From assembly GCA_910584695.1 (NCBI GenBank), contig CAJUBR010000001.1:1-64000 (forward strand): a stretch of DNA of 64,000 nucleotides. The letters are read 5' to 3'. Position numbers and translations under genes: made by a program. The DNA is from an uncultured Lachnospiraceae bacterium (GTDB taxonomy: Bacteria; Bacillota; Clostridia; Lachnospirales; Lachnospiraceae). Shown one piece after another: positions 35,548 through 45,173 of the stretch. Each line of letters opens with the position of its first letter. Position 1 is the first letter of the stretch. The notes under the pieces were generated by a model. The model worked only from the letters and a program-made list of their open reading frames with translations, was not told the DNA's origin and did not search any database.

Positions 35548-36309
35548 TTATTTTGCTTCGATTACATCCGCCATATCATACATTCCCGCCGGTTTACCAG
35601 CCAGAAATTTGCCTGCCTCAATTGCTCCCTTTGCAAACACAGACTTGGAATATGCGGTATGGTTAAAAGTAATCACTTCATCGGTTCCGGCAAAGATCAC
35701 ATCATGGCTTCCGACAATCGTTCCACCCCGTACAGCAGAAATACCAATCTCCTTATCCGGTCTTCGCTCTCTTCTGCCGCTTCTGTCGTATACATATTCA
35801 TATTCATTTCCCAGTGCCTCGTTTACGGAGTCTGCTAATGCCAGTGCCGTTCCGCTTGGTGCATCTAATTTCAATCTGTGGTGCTGTTCTACCACTTCAA
35901 CATCATATCCTGCCGTACCAAACACCTTTGCCGCATCCTTAAGAAGCTTTAGCAGTGTATTAATCCCAAGGGACATATTTGCAGATTTTAAGACTGCCAC
36001 CTCTTTACTGGTTTCCTTAATAGACGCAAGCTGTTCCTCACTAAGACCGGTACTGCAAAGAACCACCGGAACCTTTTTATCCCTGCTGTACGCAAGCAGA
36101 TTATCAACTGCCGCTGCAGCAGCAAAATCAATAATTACATCTGCTTTTACATCACAATCAAAAATATTGGTAAATACCGGATAGGCATTCTCTCTGTTAT
36201 CTACCAGATCAATCCCCGCCACAATCTCTATATCCGAATCCTCCACTGCCAGTTCCGTAATTACCTGTCCCATATGACCGTTACAGCCATGCATTATCAT
36301 TTTTATCAT
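35548..36309 (-). CDS. dapB: 4-hydroxy-tetrahydrodipicolinate reductase
   Basis: 253 aa. Second step of the lysine/diaminopimelate branch: NAD(P)H reduction of the DapA product. The nucleotide motif MHGCNGHMGQV, active-site EQHHRLKLDAPSGTA and FNHTAYSK are present. It follows dapA in the lysine-riboswitch transcript, but a hairpin (36335-36376) lies between them, so expression may be partly attenuated. Confidence 0.96.
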   Translation of the reverse strand: MIKMIMHGCNGHMGQVITELAVEDSDIEIVAGIDLVDNRENAYPVFTNIFDCDVKADVIIDFAAAAAVDNLLAYSRDKKVPVVLCSTGLSEEQLASIKETSKEVAVLKSANMSLGINTLLKLLKDAAKVFGTAGYDVEVVEQHHRLKLDAPSGTALALADSVNEALGNEYEYVYDRSGRRERRPDKEIGISAVRGGTIVGSHDVIFAGTDEVITFNHTAYSKSVFAKGAIEAGKFLAGKPAGMYDMADVIEAK

Positions 36310-36334
36310 CTTTTGTCTCCTTCTGATTTCTTAA

Positions 36335-36376
36335 AATGGGGTTGCCCAAACATGTTCTTTATGCGACAACCCCATT
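36335..36376 (-). terminator. Hairpin between dapA and dapB
   Basis: Perfect 10-bp stem AATGGGGTTG / CAACCCCATT around a loop of 22 bases. On the minus strand it is followed by TTAAGAAATC rather than a long T run, so readthrough into dapB is likely. Confidence 0.6.
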
Positions 36377-36403
36377 CCAATCTTTCCTATTCTTACAAAA
36401 TCA

Positions 36404-37294
36404 TTACACTAGTGAAATACCATACTCCTGCATTGCCTTTTTAATCTTCTCTACACTGGCTGGTTCTGCCTCTGTCATTGGCATTCTCACATAACCGCTG
36501 CATAACCCTGCCAATTCTACTGCTTTCTTAACCGGAATTGGATTCACTTCACAAAACATTGCATCACACAAATTAACTGCCTTTAATTGAAGTGCCAGAG
36601 AACCTGCCACATCTCCCTCTAAATATTTTGCCACCATATCATGGGTATCCTCCGGAATGATATTTGCCGTTACCGAGATTACACCTTTTCCTCCAAGGGA
36701 CAATAACGGAACAACCTGTTCATCATTTCCGGAATAAATATCAATACAACCATCCGCTAATTGTGCAAGTTTTACAACCTGTGCGATATTACCCGAAGCT
36801 TCTTTAATCCCCACAATATTCTTTACTTCCTTTGCAAGCTTTACTGCTGTCGCTGGCAAAATATTGCATCCTGTTCTTCCGGGAACATTGTACATAATAA
36901 TCGGTATATTTACCGCCTCCGCAATCATCGTATAATGCTTAATCAACCCGTTTTGTGTCGCCTTATTATAATAAGGTGTTACCACTAACAATGCATCCGC
37001 ACCAGCCTCCTCTGCCTCCTTGGAAAGCTTTACTGCCGTCTGGGTACAATTTGATCCGGTACCTGCAATTACCGGAATCCGCTTATCTACATACTCCACA
37101 CATTTACGGATTACTTCCATATGTTCTTCTTCCGTCATCGTAGAAGCCTCTCCTGTTGTGCCGCAGATGACAATCGCATCCGTTTTATTCGCCACATGAT
37201 ATTCCACCAAAGAGTGCAGTTGATCATAATCCACCGCTCCATCCTTCTGAAACGGAGTCACCAATGCTACTGCTGAACCTGTAAAAATTGCCAT
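36404..37294 (-). CDS. dapA: 4-hydroxy-tetrahydrodipicolinate synthase
   Basis: 296 aa TIM-barrel aldolase condensing pyruvate with aspartate semialdehyde, the committed step to lysine and diaminopimelate. It shows the CGTTGEASTM phosphate-like loop, YNVPGRTG with catalytic Tyr, and the Schiff-base Lys in GIKEASG. It is preceded by a lysine riboswitch and followed by dapB. Confidence 0.97.
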   Translation of the reverse strand: MAIFTGSAVALVTPFQKDGAVDYDQLHSLVEYHVANKTDAIVICGTTGEASTMTEEEHMEVIRKCVEYVDKRIPVIAGTGSNCTQTAVKLSKEAEEAGADALLVVTPYYNKATQNGLIKHYTMIAEAVNIPIIMYNVPGRTGCNILPATAVKLAKEVKNIVGIKEASGNIAQVVKLAQLADGCIDIYSGNDEQVVPLLSLGGKGVISVTANIIPEDTHDMVAKYLEGDVAGSLALQLKAVNLCDAMFCEVNPIPVKKAVELAGLCSGYVRMPMTEAEPASVEKIKKAMQEYGISLV

Positions 37295-37372
37295 ATCTTC
37301 TCTCCTTTTCTCAACAATCTCAATCCTATTACCATTATATGAACAAATACTATGTTTATAAGATAAAATCGT

Positions 37373-37406
37373 AAAAACGCTTCGTCAGCAGGTGCCAACG
37401 AAGCGT
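37373..37406 (-). terminator. Riboswitch expression-platform terminator
   Basis: ACGCTTCGT (37377-37385) pairs with ACGAAGCGT (37398-37406); on the minus strand the stem is followed by TTTTTAC. It is the off-state terminator of the lysine riboswitch. Confidence 0.88.
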
Positions 37407-37645
37407 CATGATAATCCTCTTCTTTTCGTAGCACTCCACCTATTCACAAGTCAGAATACCAATTCCACAGTACTCCAACTGTCTCCTAATTGCGGTGACA
37501 GACATACAGCTCTTAACTATATATCCAGACAAAATATCCATAAGGAGATATTTCTCTTCGGCATGAGCCCCTTTCACAGCTTATCTTCTGTCCTTACCCA
37601 TCCAAACTGCTACTTTTGACACATGCGCCTCTACACTTTGACGAA
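37407..37645 (-). promoter_or_regulatory. Lysine riboswitch (L box)
   Basis: On the minus strand the leader carries the hallmark AGAGGCGCATGT (near 37632) followed by AAGTAG, then AAAGGGGCTCATGCCGAAG with the conserved GCCGAAG, a long helical arm with GAGATATTTC-type pairing, and ends before a terminator. Together these are diagnostic of the lysine-binding aptamer, placed in front of dapA. Lysine would favour termination and shut down dapA-dapB. Confidence 0.93.
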
Positions 37646-37673
37646 AACGTCCCATATCTTATTAACTTTTAAA

Positions 37674-37702
37674 ATGATAACACTATACTATGATATTGTC
37701 AA
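37674..37702 (-). promoter_or_regulatory. dapA promoter
   Basis: Minus strand TTGACA (37697-37702), 17 bases, TATCAT (37674-37679). Expected transcription start is about 25 bases before the aptamer. Confidence 0.78.
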
Positions 37703-37723
37703 CTCATTCATCTCTTAAAAGTT

Positions 37724-39232
37724 TTACTTCTCCGCATCTTTCTCAGCAACCAATTTTAAATCTTTTGGCAAATTATAAAATTTTTTGTATCCTCTTAGCT
37801 CCCATTTTTCAGAAAGCGTTATATTATGAACAAACTGTTCGTATGGAATGGAATACATAACTACCTTTTTCTTTCCCTCCGCAACCTGCTTTCTTATATC
37901 TTGTAATCGCTCAACATCTGCTTTATATATCAATAAAAATACAGAAATATAGAAAACTGCCCCGACAACCAGTCCCATCTTGCAAAACTTCATAATATCC
38001 CTTTCAAAACATATCCCCTTCTCGCTGCAAATATCTTTTATCATAATACAGAATTCCATTGTAAAGAATATATATGACCCAAAGAAAACCCGGGGCGTAA
38101 CAGGATTCACCACCAGAAACGGTGCATCTATTATCATGATGCTAACCAGAAAAAATAATATCTCTTTAAAACACCGATCATATTTTGCCAATATCATCAC
38201 AATTGCAACATGTGCAAATACACTTAACAAGGTGATCCCAACAAAAGCAAATCGAAATTTCCTGTCAAACACATCAGTTCCGTCGAACAGATTATGAAAT
38301 AAAACGCCTGCGATTATATATGCAAAATTTATAAGCAGACAGATATTAACCAAAGACTGCTCTGACTTACTAAGTTTTTTTCGACATTTCCATACAATGA
38401 AAATGAATGCAATCAGAATCGCAATATTCATTACAACATTATTTAAATAACCATATTGGCATATCTTATATAAACCATAATAAATTGATTGAATGCTCAT
38501 GCCATCTCCCACATCACGATACAAATCTGTTCCATTCAAAATCTTATAATATGCGGAATTAGAAAACATCCACCATGCCCCCACCAATGTCCCGATCATA
38601 TATCCAGCAAATTGAATAAAAACACGTTTGTACTTTAACGCAAATGCTGCAACTACAAAGACTCCAAGCAACACATTATAAATCGTGAAATGCTCCACTA
38701 ACAATGTATTGATGATTCCCAGCAAAAATAACGGAACAACCAACCATCCACTCTGTTGCTTTCCTTCTTTTCTATCAAAATATGCTGTATACGCAATATA
38801 AACCAATGTAAAACATATGCTGGTAACATAATTTGCAAATCCTGACACCCAGCTAATCGTAGAACGGAACAGGGATAACGGTGCCACCATAATTAATAAC
38901 AGGGCTATATAAGGTGCTATCTGTAATCGTGTTATATAGCGGACCAAACAAACAATCATCACGATTACCGCACTCATAAAAAGAATTTTCAAAACAATTG
39001 ACCTTGTTAACCCCATTATAATTAAATATCCCAGATATCTTCCACCATATCCTGCAAAACCATTACGAAGTCTATTCACTCCAATTTGGCTGCCCCAGCG
39101 TAAATCATCATCTGTATATGGAACGAAATAGAAAAAAATACATAATATAAGAAACATAGTGATACATTTTATAACTTCGTCTATTTTTGTTTGCTGTTCT
39201 TTTCTCATCTCTTCATCTATCCTCATTTCCAT
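37724..39232 (-). CDS. Polytopic membrane protein, DUF6056-like
   Basis: 502 aa with about 11-12 hydrophobic helices. Early TDDDLRWGS in the first extracytoplasmic loop recalls the acidic motif of GT-C type glycosyltransferases, and the whole resembles proteins I know as DUF6056. A role in cell-surface glycan modification using lipid-linked sugar is plausible but unproven. It has no obvious operon partner; the gene upstream on the same strand is truA. Confidence 0.65.
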   Translation of the reverse strand: MEMRIDEEMRKEQQTKIDEVIKCITMFLILCIFFYFVPYTDDDLRWGSQIGVNRLRNGFAGYGGRYLGYLIIMGLTRSIVLKILFMSAVIVMIVCLVRYITRLQIAPYIALLLIMVAPLSLFRSTISWVSGFANYVTSICFTLVYIAYTAYFDRKEGKQQSGWLVVPLFLLGIINTLLVEHFTIYNVLLGVFVVAAFALKYKRVFIQFAGYMIGTLVGAWWMFSNSAYYKILNGTDLYRDVGDGMSIQSIYYGLYKICQYGYLNNVVMNIAILIAFIFIVWKCRKKLSKSEQSLVNICLLINFAYIIAGVLFHNLFDGTDVFDRKFRFAFVGITLLSVFAHVAIVMILAKYDRCFKEILFFLVSIMIIDAPFLVVNPVTPRVFFGSYIFFTMEFCIMIKDICSEKGICFERDIMKFCKMGLVVGAVFYISVFLLIYKADVERLQDIRKQVAEGKKKVVMYSIPYEQFVHNITLSEKWELRGYKKFYNLPKDLKLVAEKDAEK

Positions 39233-39318
39233 TATACTCTCTGATATATCATATCAATGCCCATGTGGTGCTTTTTCTATGTATTGATGCTCTTTTTTCA
39301 TCCTTAACCTACCTCTTT

Positions 39319-40056
39319 TTATCGATACTCTATCTCTATCAGTGTCAGTCCACAAGCTGCCGCTTTATGACCAGCCTTTGTCCGGTCCTTTGCCTCTAAT
39401 ATTTCTTTTATCTGTTCCGGTGGGATCATTCCCATTCCCACTTTCATCAAAGATCCTACAATGATTCTTACCATATTATATAAAAATCCGTTTCCATTAA
39501 TCCGGATACGCACCATATTCCCTTCTCTTGTCACTTTTATATAGTATATCGTACGGACCGTATTTTCCACATCCCCCTTCGGTGTACAAAAACTCTTAAA
39601 ATCATGCTCTCCCACCAGATAATCTGCTGCCTGCTGCATCTTTCCCTCATCTAAATGATAGTAGACAAAATGGGAGTATAACCGTACCATTGGGTCCGGA
39701 AACTGTGCATTATAAATCTTGTATTCGTAGGTCTTTCTGGTATCGCAATATCTTGGATGGAAATCCGGTTCTACCTCCTCTGACTTCTGAATACGTATAT
39801 CATCTGGTAAAAGATTGTTAATGGCATAACTGATTTTCTCCGGAGGCATTGTTACATTGGCATCAAACACTGCAACATTTCCCATGGCATGTACACCGGA
39901 ATCTGTACGGCTGGCACCGATGACCACAATATCTTCATGGAAAAATCTGCTTAATGTTTTGTTCAATATTTCTTCTACCGTGATTCCGTTTTTTTGTATC
40001 TGCCAGCCACAGTAATTTGTTCCATCATATGCGACTGTAAGTTTAATCCGTTTCAT
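39319..40056 (-). CDS. truA: tRNA pseudouridine synthase A, copy 2
   Basis: 245 aa from ATG 40056, the normal TruA start (MKRIKLTVAYDGTNYCGWQ); a GTG at 40104 overlapping the upstream stop (GTGA) could add 16 residues. Catalytic Asp in GASRTDSGVHAMGN (near 52) is kept. It is in the usual Firmicute position after the ribosomal operon and ECF module, so this copy is probably the ancestral one, with copy 1 at 158-916 the extra paralogue. Confidence 0.93.
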   Translation of the reverse strand: MKRIKLTVAYDGTNYCGWQIQKNGITVEEILNKTLSRFFHEDIVVIGASRTDSGVHAMGNVAVFDANVTMPPEKISYAINNLLPDDIRIQKSEEVEPDFHPRYCDTRKTYEYKIYNAQFPDPMVRLYSHFVYYHLDEGKMQQAADYLVGEHDFKSFCTPKGDVENTVRTIYYIKVTREGNMVRIRINGNGFLYNMVRIIVGSLMKVGMGMIPPEQIKEILEAKDRTKAGHKAAACGLTLIEIEYR

Positions 40057-40100
40057 AGCTTGATATATCCCCATTCTTTTCATAACAGCAAAAATTTTAA

Positions 40101-40679
40101 TCACCTTCGATAGTTCTTTATCATATTTTCCATCTCATTATAATCCCGTTCAAACAGTTCATCACTGATCTGCTGGTACAAATCTGCCTTTGATACCTTC
40201 ATCAGTATTTTATCCATTACAAAATCCTTGCTTTTCTGCCTGTACTTGGGCATCCGGTTTAACGTCTGGATATGAGCCAGCTCTGACCGCCACAATATGC
40301 TTAATTTTCTCTTCCAGTCCACTCCTGGATTCTCTTTTGCTTCCCTTAACATATAAAAATCCACCCTGCCCTCTTCTATCTCCACCGTAATAATTCCCCA
40401 CCAGTCCGGCACATGTTCCTCAACATGCATAGCATGGCTTGTCCCCGCTACTATATAATTATAATCAAAATACCGGTTGTAATCTCTCACCTGCCGTTTC
40501 AAGCGGCTATAATTATCCGCATCGCTTTTTATCTCTATCCCACAGACCGCCAAAGGCATTACCATCACCACATCCGCTCTGGAGCGTCCCATCTGTTTTT
40601 CTTCAATAATACGGATTTTCCCATACTTTTCCTCCAGAAAATCAAAAAGCGGTTCCCGGATATCCTTATCGTATAGCAT
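40101..40679 (-). CDS. sce7726-family, PD-(D/E)XK nuclease-like protein
   Basis: 192 aa, soluble. The segment RADVVMVMPLAVCGIEIKS (Asp 36, Glu 49, Lys 51) matches a PD-(D/E)XK nuclease core, followed by NYSRLKRQVRDYNRYFDYNYIV, as in the sce7726 family of unknown function. It lies between ecfT and truA, where most Firmicutes have nothing, so it looks like an added gene. Nuclease activity is inferred from the residues; no toxin or modification partner is seen. Confidence 0.72.
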   Translation of the reverse strand: MLYDKDIREPLFDFLEEKYGKIRIIEEKQMGRSRADVVMVMPLAVCGIEIKSDADNYSRLKRQVRDYNRYFDYNYIVAGTSHAMHVEEHVPDWWGIITVEIEEGRVDFYMLREAKENPGVDWKRKLSILWRSELAHIQTLNRMPKYRQKSKDFVMDKILMKVSKADLYQQISDELFERDYNEMENMIKNYRR

Positions 40680-40725
40680 ATATTACTTTTCCCTTCACCA
40701 ATTTATGTTTCTTCATTTGTATATT

Positions 40726-41529
40726 TTAAAATTTCACTGCCAGCACGATCATTCCCGCAAGATAAATAATCACAAAAATATAAGCAATGCAATCCCTTCT
40801 CTGATACTGCAACGGCTTCATTTTTGTTCTGCCTTCTCCACCATGATAACATCTTGCATCCATTGCCAGTGCAAGCTCATTGCTCCTTCTTATGGCAGAC
40901 ACAAATAATGGTATCATAATAGGCATTATTTTCTTTAATCGTATAAACAGGTTCCCCTCTTTAAAATCAACCCCCCTCGCCGTTTGTGCTTTCATAATTT
41001 TATCAAGCTCCTCCACCAGAACCGGAACAAAACGAAGGGCAATTGACATGATCATTGCAAACTCATGTACCGGCACCTTTAACTTTTTCATCCAGCCTAA
41101 CATTTTTTCCAGACCATCCGTTAAAGCATTTGGTGTTGTCGTATAAGTCATCATGCTAGAACCGATAATCATAAATACCAGTCTAAGACCCAGATAAACA
41201 GCTGAAACAAAACCTGCTTCTGTTATTCGGATAAAGTGCCACTCAAATAAAACCCTCACCCCTTTAACTGTAAACAGATTAATGACAACAGTAAACAAAA
41301 TAATCATTCCCAATGCCTTTAATCCCTTTAAAATAAATTTAAGAGGGATATGAGACAATTTAATGTACCCTGTCAGTACCAGAAATGCTATAAAATAAAG
41401 AAGGGGATTTCTGGCAAAGAACAATACCGTCACATAAATCAAAGTAAATATGATTTTTACCCGTGGATCCAGCCGGTGAATGATGGAATCCGTATTATAA
41501 AATTGTCCGATTGTCATATCTCTAACCAT
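40726..41529 (-). CDS. ecfT: ECF transporter transmembrane subunit EcfT
   Basis: 267 aa from ATG 41529, which matches the usual MxxDMTIGQFYNTDSIIHRLDP start; an ATG 18 bases upstream also exists. About five membrane helices and the coupling motif ARG near AQTARGVDF, where the ATPases dock. It is the shared energizing membrane component for vitamin-specific S subunits encoded elsewhere. Confidence 0.92.
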   Translation of the reverse strand: MVRDMTIGQFYNTDSIIHRLDPRVKIIFTLIYVTVLFFARNPLLYFIAFLVLTGYIKLSHIPLKFILKGLKALGMIILFTVVINLFTVKGVRVLFEWHFIRITEAGFVSAVYLGLRLVFMIIGSSMMTYTTTPNALTDGLEKMLGWMKKLKVPVHEFAMIMSIALRFVPVLVEELDKIMKAQTARGVDFKEGNLFIRLKKIMPIMIPLFVSAIRRSNELALAMDARCYHGGEGRTKMKPLQYQRRDCIAYIFVIIYLAGMIVLAVKF

Positions 41530-41621
41530 AACATATACCTGTTCCAATTTGATTTTATTATTCTGTAATTCAATATTCTATAAGGAATCCCACATTTCCA
41601 ATATCCGTTTTCTATTCCTTC

Positions 41622-43436
41622 TTATGTATCTTTCAGCTTCAGCAGTTCTCCGTAAATATCAATCTGCCTGCTCTTGGTAACATCCACGTCCGCCCCCACA
41701 TTTTTCAAATCATGCAAAAGTGTAATTCCTACCGGTACAGAAAGTCCCATCTCTTCTAATTCCTTGGTATGTTGAAACACCTCCCATACAGCTCCTTCCA
41801 TACGCTTCTCACCATTTTCCATGACAACAATCCGGTCTGCATATTCTGCAACCTCCTCCATAGAATGAGAAACAATTATAATACTAATCCCCTGTTGTTC
41901 CTGTAACTGTTTCAACATATCCAGCAACGCTCTGGCGGAAAATGGATCCAGCCCTGCAGTTGGCTCATCTAATACCAGATATTCCGGATGCATTGCCAGA
42001 ATGCCTGCAATCGCCACCCTCCTTTTCTGCCCTCCTGATAATTGGAATGGGGAATAATCATAAATCGTATCCGGCAGCCCCACTGTTTTTATCGCCTCAT
42101 ATGCACGTTTTTGTGCCTCCACTTTGGGAATATCCATATTTTCAGGACCAAAGCAAACATCCTTTTCCACTGTTTCTGCAAATAACTGATATTCCGGATA
42201 CTGAAATACCAGACCTACTTTCTGCCGTAACTCCTTTATGGAAAAATCTTTATCAGTAATATCCTGTCCATTAAAATAGACATTTCCTTCGGTTGGCAAA
42301 TAAAGTCCATTTAAATGCTGCATAAAAGTGGATTTACCGGAACCTGTATGTCCGATAACTGCAACAAATTCACCCTTTCCTATCCCAAAGTCCACATTAT
42401 TCAAAGCAATCGTTTCATTTGCAAAGCCCCTATTATATACATAGCTTACATGGTTTAAGAAGATTCCCTCGGTCAGTTTTCTTTCTTCTATGTTCTCTCC
42501 CTGTTCCATCCAATCCGGCTGTGTGTGTTCCCTTTTCGCCATTTTCGATATTCCTTTAGTTCGACTGTCATATCCCCCATATTTTTGACACACCAGCCCA
42601 CTTAACGCTTTCCCATCACCAATTCCGATACATTCTTCTTTTGATAAAATATCCTGTCCAATCAGAAAATACAAATATTGATAAAACATCGGAAGGCATA
42701 ACCCGCATTCCTCCAGTAAATCCCTTTTGGCAAAAATCTGTTCCGGTGTGCCCTGCCCCATTACCTTTCCCTCTTTCATCACAAAGACCTTATCTGCGGA
42801 TAAGGCTTCCTCCATATGATGAGTAATCAGAATAATCGTTATCCCTTTTTCTTCCTTTAAATATTCTGCCACCTCAATTATCTGCTTTCGTCCCTGAGGA
42901 TCCAACATTGCCGTAGCCTCGTCAAAAATAATACATTTCGGTTCCATTGCCAGCACTCCCGCAATCGCTACCCGCTGTTTTTGTCCTCCCGACAAATGAT
43001 TGGGTGACTGGTTTCGATATGCCTCCATTCCCGTCATCTCTAAAGCATCATTTACCCGGTTCCAGATATCACTAGTGGGCACACCCAGATTTTCCGGTCC
43101 AAATGCAGCATCCTCTTCCACCAGATTCCCTACAATCTGATTATCCGGATTTTGAAATACCATTCCTGCTGTCTGACGGATCTGAAGTCTTACCTCCTCA
43201 TCCACTGTATCCATTCCATCTACAATCACTTCCCCTTCACCAGGCAGTAAAAGTGCATTGATATGTTTTGCCAACGTGGATTTGCCGGAACCATTCCGCC
43301 CTAATATAGCAATAAATTCTCCCGCCTGCACATCTAAGGATACATCCTGTAATGCCTCTATGATTTCTTCTACGTTGCCTTCTGTATCCCGTCTAAAATA
43401 TTCAAATGTAAGGTTTTTGATGTCGATCAGTTTCAT
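41622..43436 (-). CDS. Fused ECF ATPases (EcfA1-EcfA2)
   Basis: 604 aa carrying two complete ABC ATPase domains in one chain. The first (1-240) has Walker A GRNGSGKST (46-54), signature LSGGQKQRVA and Walker B CIIFDEATAMLD. A linker (about 245-320, with a charged KMAKREHTQPDWMEQGENIEER stretch split by few hydrophobics) leads to the second, with GHTGSGKST, LSGGQKRRVA and YLVLDEPTAGLD. In most Firmicutes these are two genes, ecfA1 and ecfA2; here they are joined without a frameshift scar. It lies between rplQ and ecfT, the standard location. Confidence 0.92.
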   Translation of the reverse strand: MKLIDIKNLTFEYFRRDTEGNVEEIIEALQDVSLDVQAGEFIAILGRNGSGKSTLAKHINALLLPGEGEVIVDGMDTVDEEVRLQIRQTAGMVFQNPDNQIVGNLVEEDAAFGPENLGVPTSDIWNRVNDALEMTGMEAYRNQSPNHLSGGQKQRVAIAGVLAMEPKCIIFDEATAMLDPQGRKQIIEVAEYLKEEKGITIILITHHMEEALSADKVFVMKEGKVMGQGTPEQIFAKRDLLEECGLCLPMFYQYLYFLIGQDILSKEECIGIGDGKALSGLVCQKYGGYDSRTKGISKMAKREHTQPDWMEQGENIEERKLTEGIFLNHVSYVYNRGFANETIALNNVDFGIGKGEFVAVIGHTGSGKSTFMQHLNGLYLPTEGNVYFNGQDITDKDFSIKELRQKVGLVFQYPEYQLFAETVEKDVCFGPENMDIPKVEAQKRAYEAIKTVGLPDTIYDYSPFQLSGGQKRRVAIAGILAMHPEYLVLDEPTAGLDPFSARALLDMLKQLQEQQGISIIIVSHSMEEVAEYADRIVVMENGEKRMEGAVWEVFQHTKELEEMGLSVPVGITLLHDLKNVGADVDVTKSRQIDIYGELLKLKDT

Positions 43437-43526
43437 CTATACAGTCCTCATGTCATTTTATAAATTGTACCATTTCATTTATTGTCAAAATCCTGTCTCT
43501 TTTCAAATTCGTCTTGTTCTAAAACA

Positions 43527-43555
43527 AATAAGGGACTGTAATACAGTCCCCTATT
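43527..43555 (-). terminator. Terminator after rplQ
   Basis: GGGACTGT (43532-43539) pairs with ACAGTCCC (43543-43550), extended by AATA/TATT, with a 3-base loop. It ends the ribosomal operon, partially separating it from the ECF genes. Confidence 0.82.
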
Positions 43556-43575
43556 AAATAACCTCACATTATGTC

Positions 43576-44112
43576 TTATACTAACTCAATGATAACTTCC
43601 ATAGCTGCATCGCCTTTACGCGGTCCAATCTTAATGATTCTTGTATAACCACCGTTACGACCTGCATACTTAGGACCATACTCGTCAAATAACTTTTCTG
43701 TTAAATCAACTTTCTTGGTTCCTCTCTTCTTACCTGCTGCCTCAGTTGGAACTTCAACAACTGGATAAAGAACCTTTAACATTTGTCTTCTTGCATGCAA
43801 CTTAGATGGCTGGTCTTTCTTTACCGTCTTCTCTACTTCGTCATAAACAGTAACCTTCTTACCGTCTACCACGTCCTTGATTCTCTTGCCATCTTTATCC
43901 TTCTTTGCAACTTTAGCAGTTACAGTAACCTCATCATAGTTATCTTTTTCTTTTACTGCCATCGTAATTAAGTTCTCTGCAATTTTACGGATTTCTTTTG
44001 CTCTTGCCTCTGTCGTCTTAATCTTTCCGTTATATAATAACTGTGTAACCTGGTTACGAAGTAATGCTTTTCTGGCTGCCTGTTTCTTTCCAAGCTTTCT
44101 ATACATTGCCAT
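43576..44112 (-). CDS. rplQ: Ribosomal protein L17 with an insertion
   Basis: 178 aa; bacterial L17 is usually 113-130 aa. The conserved N-terminal half ([40 protein letters not shown]) and C-terminal [25 protein letters not shown] are intact. The extra length is a Lys/Asp/Val-rich block at about residues 57-102, before KLHARRQM, plus a smaller one at 113-125. Last ribosomal gene of the operon. Confidence 0.95.
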   Translation of the reverse strand: MAMYRKLGKKQAARKALLRNQVTQLLYNGKIKTTEARAKEIRKIAENLITMAVKEKDNYDEVTVTAKVAKKDKDGKRIKDVVDGKKVTVYDEVEKTVKKDQPSKLHARRQMLKVLYPVVEVPTEAAGKKRGTKKVDLTEKLFDEYGPKYAGRNGGYTRIIKIGPRKGDAAMEVIIELV

Positions 44113-44167
44113 GATGTATGTCCTCCTTCACTTTGCTTACTATTATTCGGCTTAAGTGTTTCTTATT

Positions 44168-45124
44168 TTATTCTTCTCCATTATTTAAGGATAAGCCTAG
44201 TTCTTTTAACTTATTAAGGACTTCCTCTAATGATTTGCGTCCCAGATTTCGAACTTTCATCATATCCTCTGGAGTTTTGCTTGTTAATTCCTCTACTGTG
44301 TTAATACCTGCTCTCTTTAAGCAGTTAAATGAACGAACTGACAATTCCAATTCATCAATGTTCATCTCCAGCACTTTCTCTTTCTCATTGTCTTCTTTCT
44401 CTACCATAATCTCTGCAGCTTTTGCATTTTCTGATAAATCAATGAATAGACTTAAGTGCTCACTTAATACCTTTGCCGCTAAGCTTACTGCCTCATCCGG
44501 TGCCAATGTACCATTCGTATATACATCTAACGTAAGCTTGTCGTAATCGGTAATCTGACCAACACGTGTGTTCTCTACCGTAAGGTTCACACGTTCTACC
44601 GGTGTATAGATGGAATCTACCGCAATCACATCAATTGAAGTATCTTCCTTCTTATTCTTATCAGAACCTACATAACCTCTTCCTTTGGTAATCGTAAGTT
44701 CCATATCAAATCTTGCTTCTGAACCACTTAACGTCGCAATTACCAGATCCGGATTCAAAATTTCAATCTCACTATCTACATGAATATCTGCTGCAGTCAC
44801 TACACCTTCGCCAACATACTCAATATATGCCTGTTTGGGTTCATTTGATGTGCTGTTATTCTTTATCGCTAACTCCTTGATGTTCATGATAATCTCAGTC
44901 ACATCTTCTTTTACACCTGGTATAGAACTAAACTCATGTAAAACGCCTTTAATTTTCACATAGCTTACGGCGGAACCTGGTAAGGATGATAACATAATTC
45001 TTCTTAAAGAGTTACCAAGTGTTGTACCATAGCCTCTCTCTAAAGGTTCTACTACAAATTTACCGTATCTGTTGTCTTCTGAAATCTCTGCGATTTCAAT
45101 TCTTGGTTTTTCGAATTCAAACAC
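44168..45124 (-). CDS. rpoA: RNA polymerase alpha subunit
   Basis: 318 aa. N-terminal assembly domain ([25 protein letters not shown]) and C-terminal domain ([36 protein letters not shown]) that contacts UP elements and activators. It starts at GTG behind GGAGG, preceded by a 190-base structured spacer after rpsD. Confidence 0.97.
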   Translation of the reverse strand: MFEFEKPRIEIAEISEDNRYGKFVVEPLERGYGTTLGNSLRRIMLSSLPGSAVSYVKIKGVLHEFSSIPGVKEDVTEIIMNIKELAIKNNSTSNEPKQAYIEYVGEGVVTAADIHVDSEIEILNPDLVIATLSGSEARFDMELTITKGRGYVGSDKNKKEDTSIDVIAVDSIYTPVERVNLTVENTRVGQITDYDKLTLDVYTNGTLAPDEAVSLAAKVLSEHLSLFIDLSENAKAAEIMVEKEDNEKEKVLEMNIDELELSVRSFNCLKRAGINTVEELTSKTPEDMMKVRNLGRKSLEEVLNKLKELGLSLNNGEE

Positions 45125-45173
45125 GCTAGGAACCTCCTTCTAGGTTTTGTAATTCTTCATAAAGCTGTTGCAA

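Noticed and set aside
35516..36184. 222-codon open frame on the plus strand across dapB
   Set aside because: Exact antisense of a clear dapB gene, composition typical of a reversed clostridial coding frame, no ribosome binding site and no family resemblance.
40054..40104. truA copy 2 starting at GTG 40104
   Set aside because: It gives an atypical 16-residue extension; kept only as an alternative because of the GTGA overlap with the upstream gene.
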